From NCBI RefSeq assembly GCF_036226405.1, contig NZ_CP108465.1:1-64000 (forward strand): 64,000 bases of DNA, written 5' to 3'. Below, in pieces: positions 1-6,678 of the stretch. The notes beneath the pieces are model-generated. The model made no database searches. It was not told the DNA's origin and was given only the letters and a program-made list of their open reading frames with translations. Source of the DNA: Streptomyces sp. NBC_01260. Lineage in GTDB: Bacteria; Actinomycetota; Actinomycetes; Streptomycetales; Streptomycetaceae. How positions within the stretch are numbered: the first letter of the stretch is position 1; each line of letters begins with the position of its first letter. Position numbers and translations under genes: made by a program.

Positions 1-812
1 CCGGGAGTTGAGGGGGGCCCGCGCGCAGCGCGTCCGGCAGGGCGCGCGCAGCGCGCGGGACAGTTGACGGGGTGTCGAGTGCGACTAGTGGGGCCTCTGG
101 TACGGGAGTTAGGGAGTGCTTCGCACTTCCTGGGCGGGTCCGCTGCGCTCCCTCGCCTGACGGTCCTTCCGGCTGTGCCTCCAGGACCGTTGGGGCCCGC
201 TGGCGAGGGCCTGGCTGGCTACGAGGGGTGGGGGTCGCTCGTTCGTGTGGGTTTCAGTATAGCGCGCGCATCAGGTTGATACAGTATGTACCGTTGGCGG
301 AAACACGGGATACCCCCCACCCACCCGAACGGGGTGCGCCTTTTGATAAATGGTCAGCACAGGAATTCGGTCCACCCACTCCACGCGAGGAATAACGAAT
401 TGGGAAGCTGTGGACCCGAGCCACAGAACGGGACCTCAGATATCGGAAAGACTGAATTCCGGCGTGCGGAGGTACCGGAGTCGAACGGCCCCCCAGGGCC
501 GGGCGGCGGAACCGACCACCGGCACCGGCCACGCTTCCTCGCTTTTGAGCGTCACGGTCGGCACCACCCGAGACTCAGAGCCGCTGCTGCTGTCCACGAC
601 CCGCACCGAGACGCGGTGCCGCACGCGAAGCCAGCTCAGCCACAGAGGTCGGCCCCCTCGATCCGGTGGTTTTCGACGGCGACACACCCGTTGCTGCCAA
701 CTGCTTGCCCCGTACGCGCCAAGGCCTGTCGGCCGGGGTTCGAGTGGTGGTTGAGCTCTAGTGACACATAAGAGCGTTCCGGGCTGAAACCGGCTCTGAC
801 CTGCGGTGATGC
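1..812. other. Left-edge region without a convincing gene
   Basis: No open frame here has the codon pattern or a recognisable domain of a Streptomyces gene; those present overlap on both strands and look like chance frames in GC-rich DNA. The first 60 bases are dominated by short GC-rich hairpins (listed separately). A further small hairpin, AGTGC-TTC-GCACT, lies near 115-128. I saw no RNA gene. Confidence 0.5.
20..56. repeat. Two hairpins with GCA loops, telomere-like
   Basis: Two small palindromes, at 20-32 (CGCGC-GCA-GCGCG) and 42-56 (GCGCGC-GCA-GCGCGC), can each fold into a stem closed by a GCA triloop. Single-sided GNA loops of this kind are the known hallmark of the folded 3' overhang at Streptomyces telomeres. 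The classical telomere start CCCGCGGAGCGG is not present, so this would be a non-archetypal or subterminal sequence. The presence of tap-tpg within 9 kb makes the telomere idea reasonable, but the window edge need not be the true end. Confidence 0.35.
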
Positions 813-965
813 GAAACCGTTTGTTCTAGATCTCCAGAACAAACGGTTTCTGGGTGTTCTGGAGATCTAGAACAAACACCCTCCGTACTTGACGGGGCAT
901 CAGGTGACTGTGAGCCACCGTTTGTTCTGCCCCTCCAGAACAAGCCGGTTTACTTAGTGCTACCG
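813..965. promoter_or_regulatory. Three TTGTTCT-N8-AGAACAA dyads upstream of the first replication-type gene
   Basis: Site 1 at 813-850 has perfect 15-bp arms around an 8-bp spacer. Site 2 at 852-881 has the same core with its spacer in the opposite orientation. Site 3 at 917-952 is followed by a longer conserved flank running to 965. The same element recurs downstream at 2189 and 2277. All share the symmetric core (T)TGTTCT, 8 bases, AGAACA(A), which suggests a dimeric DNA-binding protein. They end about 40 bp before the gene at 1005, so they may be operators for it or iterons of an origin. The two helix-turn-helix proteins encoded next door are the obvious candidate binders. Confidence 0.7.
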
Positions 966-1004
966 TGCTTCCCGAAACGTTGATCATCTTTGGAGACTGT
1001 GCTG

Positions 1005-1625
1005 ATGGAACAGCTGCCGATCGTCCGCCCCGGCGAGCGCGTGGTTGCGCGGTCGGACGGCAAGGGCGGCTTGATCCTGGGCGTGGAGAAGATCAAGGGG
1101 CGCGAGTTCGCCGCGAGCGCGGAGTGCAGCGGCTACGTGCTGGACGCCCGGCTGCTGATGGATGTGCTGGGCAGCCTGAAGATGCCCGGGAGCTGGTTCC
1201 AGGTCTGGTGCAAGATGGTGGCGCTGCAGAACGCCAACCGCGCCGACGATCAGCTTCGGGGCGCCGCCCGCGGCTTCGTGAAGACCAACCAGCGCGACCT
1301 TCAGGCCCGGTGCAACCTGTCGGCGGCCTCTGTGAACGAGGCCAGCCAGTTCTTCGCGCACATCGGCTGGATGCGGACCGCCAAGCGCGGAGTCCTCCAG
1401 CTGAACCCGTGGCTCACGGTGGCCGGCACCTCCGGCGAGCAGGAGAAGTGGCAGGCGCTCTGGAACAGCGCGAAGGGCCCGGCCTGCGTCATCCCGCACT
1501 CCGACTACCCCACCGAGTGGCGCCAGGCGCGGGAGGCGGAGAAGAAGCTCGCTGAGTCCGCCCGCCGCAAGGAAAAGGTCGTCACGCTCCGGCAGCGGCG
1601 TCCCGTACGCAAGGCGAGCGCATGA
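1005..1625 (+). CDS. Plasmid replication-type winged-helix protein (hypothetical)
   Basis: Encodes 206 residues. I cannot assign a characterised function. The central part (roughly residues 80-140) looks like a winged helix: a QRDLQARCNLSAASVNEA stretch followed by a wing-like hydrophobic segment. The C-terminus is lysine/arginine-rich. This resembles small DNA-binding replication or copy-control proteins of actinobacterial plasmids and, distantly, the RepL class. The ATG at 1005 is preferred because GGAG lies 9 bases upstream; GTG (999) and TTG (990) are in-frame alternatives. It sits directly downstream of three dyad repeats and 58 bp upstream of a second helix-turn-helix gene, probably in one transcript. 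Replication control or autoregulation is inferred from context. Confidence 0.6.
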   Translation: MEQLPIVRPGERVVARSDGKGGLILGVEKIKGREFAASAECSGYVLDARLLMDVLGSLKMPGSWFQVWCKMVALQNANRADDQLRGAARGFVKTNQRDLQARCNLSAASVNEASQFFAHIGWMRTAKRGVLQLNPWLTVAGTSGEQEKWQALWNSAKGPACVIPHSDYPTEWRQAREAEKKLAESARRKEKVVTLRQRRPVRKASA

Positions 1626-1683
1626 CCTCGCGCGGCATATGCTCGTTACAGCGTCTCGACCTGATCGGAAGTGGTGAGGCTCC

Positions 1684-2103
1684 GTGAGCAGCTCTTACGT
1701 CCCCAGCCCTCCCACAGAGGCCCCCGTCACGATCCCCCGTGACGTCCTGCGCCTCCTGGCCCTGGTCGACGTCTCCACCGCCGGCCGCCGCGTCCTGGAT
1801 CAGCTGCTGTACCTCAGCGACCCGGAGACCGGCACCGCCTCGATCAGCCAGAACGAGATGTGCGTCGAGCTGGGCGCGAGCAAGCCGACCGTCAACCGCG
1901 GCTTCAAGGAGCTACGCGAGTGCGGACTCGCCTGGAGCCTTGAGGACGGCCTCTACCAGCTCCACCCGCTGCTGACCGGCGGCGCGGTCTCCTCCCCCGT
2001 CATGCAGGTCCCGGAGATCAAGGCCGCCGAACCCGGCCGCTTCACCGAGCAACGCCGGGCCCGGTTCGCCGCGCAGATGGCCAACCTGGCCGCCACAGGC
2101 TGA
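1684..2103 (+). CDS. MarR/RepL-like winged-helix protein
   Basis: Encodes 139 residues with a GTG start preceded by a GAGG ribosome binding site. Residues about 25-95 form a winged helix: a helix ending in LDQLLYLSD, then SISQNEMCVELGASKPTVNRGFKELRE as the helix-turn-helix pair, then a wing ending at YQLHPLL. The layout is like RepL/MarR-type plasmid replication proteins. It is the second gene of a pair flanked on both sides by oppositely oriented TTGTTCT-N8-AGAACAA elements, so either protein could bind these. A short GC-rich inverted repeat just after the stop may terminate transcription. The exact role, initiator or repressor, cannot be decided from sequence. Confidence 0.6.
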   Translation: MSSSYVPSPPTEAPVTIPRDVLRLLALVDVSTAGRRVLDQLLYLSDPETGTASISQNEMCVELGASKPTVNRGFKELRECGLAWSLEDGLYQLHPLLTGGAVSSPVMQVPEIKAAEPGRFTEQRRARFAAQMANLAATG

Positions 2104-2188
2104 CCGCCCCACCGAAGGTCCAAGGCGCCGCACCCCTGGTGCGGCGCCTTCTTCATGTCCTCCCACAGCCGTGCCGGTAGCACTACCT

Positions 2189-2298
2189 AAACCGCCTTGT
2201 TCTGGAGGAGCAGAACAAACACGAGCTGCTCCGCGATCGGCGCCGGACGGCTCGCGGTAGCACCAGGTGAACCGGATTGTTCTGGAGCAGCAGAACAA
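2189..2298. promoter_or_regulatory. Two further TTGTTCT-N8-AGAACAA elements
   Basis: Cores lie at 2197-2218 and 2277-2298, each preceded by a conserved flank of the form GGTAGCAC...ACCG. Site 3 at 917-965 carries the same flank on the opposite strand. The gene pair at 1005-2103 is therefore bracketed by inverted copies of one compound element of about 45 bp. From 2299 to 2606 I see no gene. Confidence 0.65.
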
Positions 2299-2606
2299 CC
2301 GATGACGGCTCGGGGGCGGCCCGCTGCATGCAGCAGCTGTGCATGAATCTCGTGCGGAACATCGCAGAACCGCGAACTCATGCAGCACGGCCGGGACGGC
2401 TCGCCACCCTGCTGATGCCCCGGGGCAGCAGGCGCTGGCTGCATGCAGCAGGGCCCGTGCGACTACTGCGCTGCACTCCTCAGCGGACTTGCAGGAGGCG
2501 TCTTGCACCCCTCACCACCAGGAGCAGCAGGACGTCGCGGGCAGAGCAGCGCGATGGTGCTGCACCGGCTGGTGACGACCTTCGACTGCCGGGGCCCTGG
2601 CGGGAG

Positions 2607-3033
2607 CGGCCTTGCACCCCAATGTAGGTAAGTACTTGTAGTACCTATCTGCGGGTTGAACTTCCTTCCCCCTGAGAGCAGAGCTCGGGCCGGGAACAGC
2701 GAGGGTGCAGCTCCGAGATCGGGAGGCGTGGCGACGCGGTCGTGGCGCCGTTGCCGAGGGCCAAGCACTCCCCAGCCCGCTCAAACCGCTGTTCGCCGCT
2801 GTGAGCGCCTCTGGGGCCCTTGATCGTCGCTCGGGAGCCCGGAGGGCGGCAGAACGCCGCAGACGGCCGCCCAGCGCCGGGAAGGATCATGTGCGCCGGA
2901 CGGCGACGGGGCGTCGGTACAGGTGAGCGGCAGATGATGATGCCCGCGCGGCGAGCTCCGCTCTCAGAGGGAAGAGAACTCAACCCGCAGAATAGGTACT
3001 ACAAGTACCTACCTACATTGGGGTGCAAGGCCG
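2607..3033. repeat. 427-bp element bounded by about 81-bp inverted repeats (MITE-like)
   Basis: Bases 2607-2687 match the reverse complement of 2952-3033 with only a few mismatches and small gaps. Each arm contains its own near-palindrome, AGGTACT-TGT-AGTACCT (its left member in the left copy has one changed base). The roughly 265-bp interior has no convincing gene. The shape fits a non-autonomous transposable element or a plasmid structural site such as a termination or partition structure. I could not identify a clear target-site duplication next to the ends. Confidence 0.7.
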
Positions 3034-3130
3034 TCTGCGGACCGGGCCCCGCACGAACCGCTGGCCATGGTTCCTGGATCGGCCACCCGGGCGATGGGTG
3101 CAAGGGTGCAAGGGCGGGTGTCGAGCGAGG

Positions 3131-3510
3131 TCACAGGTACTGGGCGAGGGTCTCGCAGTGCCCGAGGGAGGTTGCCGGCACTCCGAGATCGCCTTGGGCT
3201 GCGGTCCGCCGGGCCACGGCCATCGACGCCACCATGTTCTGCAGCGGGCTGTCCTCGCCGGCGGCAGCGGCTTCTTCGACCCGGGCGAGCAGCACGCGGT
3301 CGGCCTGGTCCAGGAAGTCGGACCACACACCGCCGGGTCGACTCCGGTCAGGGGCGTCAGCCACAGGTCGGCGTGCGACTGGAGCCGTCCCTCACGCGTT
3401 CGCCGACCGCGAGGATGTTGTCGGGCTTCAGGTCACGGTGTACGACTCCGGCGGCGTGCGCGGCCGCGAGCGCCTCGGCGACGGCCCGGCGGTCGGCGGG
3501 CCGCCCGCCC
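3131..3510 (-). pseudogene. Remnant of a serine/threonine protein kinase gene
   Basis: Read on the minus strand, 3510 to about 3390 encodes the catalytic loop of a Hanks-type kinase, AAGVVHRDLKPDNIL, with the invariant HRDxKxxN. No glycine-rich ATP loop or lysine lies upstream and no DFG motif follows, so the kinase domain is broken. The frame then changes: a segment ending GVDPAV appears to continue as WSDFLDQADRVLLARVEEA only after skipping an apparent two-base TG duplication near 3328. The last frame stops at 3131. This looks like a decayed, frameshifted gene rather than a functional kinase. Confidence 0.5.
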
Positions 3511-3603
3511 GGAGCGCGGCGGCCGGTGACCGTCCGCTGCCGCCATGGGGGCAGATCAGCCGTCAACCCCTGCGGCACCCGGGAATCCCCCGTCCGGGAG
3601 GGG

Positions 3604-4050
3604 TCAGGACTTGGAGCCGGTGAGGGCCGTGATCCGGATGGCGAAATGGCCGTACGCCTGCTGGGCGTCGGCGGCCTCGGTGAGTTCGGGGCCGCCGGTG
3701 ATGCCGGCCGGGTTCTGCACGCAGGTGGTGGCGGCGGTCTCCATCCGGTTGAGCGTCTCCTCCCAACTGCTCTGCGCGTCCCCGTCGGGCAGCCGCCGGA
3801 ACGCCCTGGCCGTCTTGACGTGGTCGAGCACCTGCCGGCACTGCGCCGCGTCGCCGTTGCCGACAAGTTGGAGCAGGGTATGGATGTCGTCGCCGATCAC
3901 CTTGGCCTGTTCCTTGCCGCCCTTGGCGGACCAGCTGGCCAGTGTCTCCTTGTCCTCGGAACAGCCGGCCAGCCCGGCGGCCAGCACTGCCACCGCCGCC
4001 AACGCGAGCGCCCCACGCGGGGCCCGGCGGGAACGAGCGTCCATCTGCAT
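3604..4050 (-). CDS. Small secreted lipoprotein (hypothetical)
   Basis: Encodes 148 residues. The N-terminus has an Arg-rich n-region, a hydrophobic core (ALALAAVAVLAAG) and a lipobox LAGC, so it should be lipidated at the cysteine and anchored to the outer face of the membrane. The mature part is mostly helical and contains two further cysteines (in AAQCRQVL and TTCVQNP) that may pair. ATG at 4050 is chosen because GAAGGA lies about 9 bases upstream; ATG at 4044 is in frame. No enzymatic motif is visible. Its neighbours are a kinase relic and an insertion-like element, so context does not suggest a role. Confidence 0.65.
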   Translation of the reverse strand: MQMDARSRRAPRGALALAAVAVLAAGLAGCSEDKETLASWSAKGGKEQAKVIGDDIHTLLQLVGNGDAAQCRQVLDHVKTARAFRRLPDGDAQSSWEETLNRMETAATTCVQNPAGITGGPELTEAADAQQAYGHFAIRITALTGSKS

Positions 4051-4211
4051 CTGAGTACGTCCTTCGTCTCGGCCGGACGGTCCAGGAATTGACCCCCCGT
4101 CAGTCGAGGAGGACGCCTGCGCGGGCCCGCCGGTTCGCCGCCCGCCCGACGAACGGGATCGGCGAGGCGAGACGCGGCGTGACGGGGCGGCTCGGTGGAG
4201 AGGGATTGTCC

Positions 4212-4745
4212 GGTGCCACTGAACCTTGAGCGGTTGCCACTGAAGTTTGACCGGCACCACGGCGCCCGGCGACCGCTGTCTGGGACACTCGTTCCATACC
4301 TGGTGCCAGACAACAAGATTCCAAGTCCTTGCGGTCCATGCGGCTTGCCACCTGGATCTTTCCCGTGGACATCGACGGTAGCCAACGACAGTCGTGGTCC
4401 GAGTGGACGAACTGGCGGATGTTCGCGCTGCTCCTCTCGGGGCCGGTCATGCTGATTGGTGCGTTCACTGCCCGAGGCCCCGGAGTTACTTGGTGGGAAC
4501 GAGGTGGTTTTGCTGCGGTCGGCGCCGCCGTATCGGCAATCTTGGTTCGCGCGGTGATCGGGTACAGGCGGCTGACAGTCTCCACTCGGCAGGGTCCGAA
4601 GACGTAGCAGCAGGCTGACGTCGACGTCTGCCGGTGCCCCCGCTGCCCGTGCAAGTCGCCCCGAGTCCCAGCTGGTCAAACTTCAGTGGCAGGAAACAAC
4701 CGTTCGTCAAAGTTTGGTGGCAAACGGTCAACGTTCAGTGGCGCC
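4212..4745. mobile_element. Short element with repeated IS21-like ends
   Basis: Two direct copies of a roughly 20-bp motif (consensus TGCCACTGAAGTTTGACC) lie at 4212-4253. Three copies in the opposite orientation lie at 4674-4692, 4705-4725 and 4726-4745. Multiple repeated terminal motifs in inverted orientation are typical of IS21-family ends. No transposase (istA/istB) lies between them, so this would be a non-autonomous derivative of about 530 bp. It carries one small possible membrane-protein gene. Confidence 0.55.
4338..4607 (+). CDS. Small two-helix membrane protein inside the IS21-like element
   Basis: Encodes 89 residues from ATG (TTG at 4329 is an in-frame alternative). Residues about 25-45 (MFALLLSGPVMLIGAF) and 57-75 (GFAAVGAAVSAILVRAVIGY) are strongly hydrophobic and could span the membrane twice. 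No family is recognisable and no strong ribosome binding site is seen, so expression is uncertain. It is the only plausible passenger between the repeated ends of the surrounding element. Confidence 0.4.
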   Translation: MRLATWIFPVDIDGSQRQSWSEWTNWRMFALLLSGPVMLIGAFTARGPGVTWWERGGFAAVGAAVSAILVRAVIGYRRLTVSTRQGPKT

Positions 4746-5130
4746 GGACAGGGATGAGCCTGCCGGCGTGGCCCCGGAGCTGACCTGTGACGATGCTTCG
4801 GCCAGAGAGTCGTGGAAGGCCACAAAGTCGGTGGCATTGGTAGCACTCCGGCCGAACCCGGCCCGCAACTACGCTCCGTACTACTCACAAGTGCGCGGGA
4901 TGTTCAATCTTGGGTATCACGCTCCACCCCCGAAAACGGCCTCTGGAGAGCCCTACGGCCCCGAGAAACGAACAAACAGGGCCAAAACTGGGGCAGCGTG
5001 ACACGTAAGATCTGACATCGCGAAGGAGCGTGACAGTCACTTTCCGTCAGCGTGACACCGGCTCTGGGCCCGCAGGCAGTCGGCCGGTGGTGCTCTTCCC
5101 AGCGCACGACGACCACCTCCTGGCCGTCGC
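4746..5130. other. Intergenic stretch without a recognisable gene
   Basis: Frames in this interval lack family similarity and good start signals. It separates the IS21-like element from the end of a frameshifted minus-strand gene. Confidence 0.4.
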
Positions 5131-5993
5131 TCACGCCGGGCTTCCTTCGGCGCAGGCCGGGACGCGGACGAGGAAGTCGGCGAGCTGCGCGGTGGCGGCC
5201 GGGTCGGCCTGGGCGAGCCGGGCCGCGAACGCCAGCTGGTCGACGCCGACGCCGACGCCGGGGACCAGGCGGGCGAGTTCGGCGAGCAGCGCGGCGTGGG
5301 CGAGCACCGGCGCGGGCAGAAGGCCGGCGGCATCCTCGCGGGCGGCCGGGTCGCGGTAGTGCCCGAGGTGCGCGGCCAGGGCGTACGCGAACCAGGCGTC
5401 GACGTCGACCTGGACGTAGGACCCGGCGCGGCGGGTGAGTTCGTCGCGTACGGCTTCGTCACCGTGGCGGGGCTCGGTCTGCTCCAGTGTGCCGAGCTCG
5501 CGCAGCGCCTGGAGCTCATCGGCGCGGGCCGCGATCCGGGCGGCTTCGCGCAGCTCGGCCTCCCGGGCGGCGGCGGCCGCGGCGGCGGCGAGCTCGGCCC
5601 GGACGACGTCGTCGGCCTCCGGGGCGTAGACGGTGCCCGGCGCCGCGTCGGCGAGCAGCTGGGTGAGGCGCTCCCACTCCGCGAGCTCCGCCCGGCCCCG
5701 GACGTCGTCGCCCAGATCCTCGTGCCGTGAGTTCTGCCGGGCGTCGAACCGGGCTTCCTCGAGGGCCGCCGCGACGGCTCCGGCGTCCATGCCCTTCGCC
5801 CGGCGCCGTACGACGCGACGGCAAGCTGCGGGTCCAGGAGCCGCAGGATCTGCTTGACCGTGGGCTCTGCGCGGTGCAGCTGCTCATACAGCGCTCGGTC
5901 ACCTATGTAGTCGCCCGGCCTTGTACTGCGTTCGTAGCGCAGGGCCAGGTCAGTAAACGCCTCAAGCTGCTGTCGCATCCAGTCTCGATCCAC
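5131..5993 (-). pseudogene. Frameshifted plasmid-borne hypothetical gene
   Basis: The start, MDRDWMRQQLEAFTDLALRY, followed by GDYIGDRALYEQLHRAEPTVKQILRLLDPQLA, is a recurrent N-terminus of Streptomyces plasmid and prophage proteins of unknown function. After about residue 62 that frame becomes Pro/Arg/Ser-rich. Coding quality moves to another frame that begins around 5800 and runs to a stop at 5131: alanine-rich helices, then a WFAYALAAHLGHY segment. A single frameshift near 5800-5815 would join the two parts into one protein of about 285 residues. Either the gene is broken, or the second frame is a separate 219-residue gene; the first seems likelier. Confidence 0.5.
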
Positions 5994-6108
5994 GGCCGCA
6001 TCCTAGGAGCGGTGTCTGACAGTCTCTGTCCCACCAGCTCGGCAAAGCCAGGAGCAGCAGCACGGGCCCGAACCCATAAGGCGGTTCGGGCCCGTGCTGC
6101 GGGGCGAT

Positions 6109-6666
6109 CTACAGGTCGAACTCGAGGTGCTCGATGTCCGTGATCCGGACCTCGTCCAGGCTTCCGGCGCGGCGGCCGCCGTCCTGGAAGTAGACCTCCT
6201 TGAGTGCTTCGGCCGCGATCTCCTGGAGGCGGGCGTCGCCGGCACCCTGCTCCTGGGCGTCGAAGAGGCGGGCGGCATAGACGGGTGGCAGGGCGACGGT
6301 CAGGTGTCGGATGCGGTTCTCGTCCGTCGAGCCGATCGGCGCGGTGTAGCCCATGCGGGCGCGGGTGTCGATGACGATGCCGCCCGTGGACGCCGCCTTC
6401 GCTTTGGCCTTGGCCCGGATCTGCGGCTGCCACCGCTTCTTCACCTCGCGCTCTATGCGCGCGGCGAGGTCGGGGCGGGGCTTTTTGATCTGGTCTTTCA
6501 CGTATCGCTCGACGGTGCGCTGGGAGACCCGCAGCATCTGGGCGACCGCCTTGGTGCCGCCGAGCTGCTTGACCAGGTACCGCATCTGCGGGCCCGCGCT
6601 CTTCGGCGCCGGGCGGGTGAATGCCTTCTGTACCGCGGTGTCCAGGCCGTCCCCGATCAGGCTCAT
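6109..6666 (-). CDS. tpg: Telomere-terminal protein Tpg
   Basis: Encodes 185 residues, the usual length for Tpg, the protein covalently attached to the 5' ends of linear Streptomyces replicons. Tpg primes fill-in synthesis of the telomere overhang. The highly conserved N-terminal half is clear: AVQKAFTRPAPKSAG, MRYLVKQLGGTKAVAQMLRVSQRTVERYVK with a helix-turn-helix, then KKPRPDLAARIEREVKKRWQ. The C-terminal block IVIDTRARMGYTAPIGSTD and LKEVYFQDGGRRAG is also typical. It follows tap with a 12-bp gap and its own AGGAG site, so tap-tpg form one operon. This gene pair is the strongest evidence that the replicon is linear. Confidence 0.95.
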   Translation of the reverse strand: MSLIGDGLDTAVQKAFTRPAPKSAGPQMRYLVKQLGGTKAVAQMLRVSQRTVERYVKDQIKKPRPDLAARIEREVKKRWQPQIRAKAKAKAASTGGIVIDTRARMGYTAPIGSTDENRIRHLTVALPPVYAARLFDAQEQGAGDARLQEIAAEALKEVYFQDGGRRAGSLDEVRITDIEHLEFDL

Positions 6667-6678
6667 CGTGGCCTTCTC

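Noticed and set aside
254..943. Several frames of 60-160 codons on both strands at the left edge
   Set aside because: They overlap each other, have no recognisable domain or consistent ribosome binding sites, and include the dyad repeats; chance frames in GC-rich DNA.
2277..3623. Long plus-strand frames, including one of 267 codons at 2820-3623
   Set aside because: They run through the inverted-repeat element and antisense to the kinase relic, are rich in Arg/Gly/Pro and match no family.
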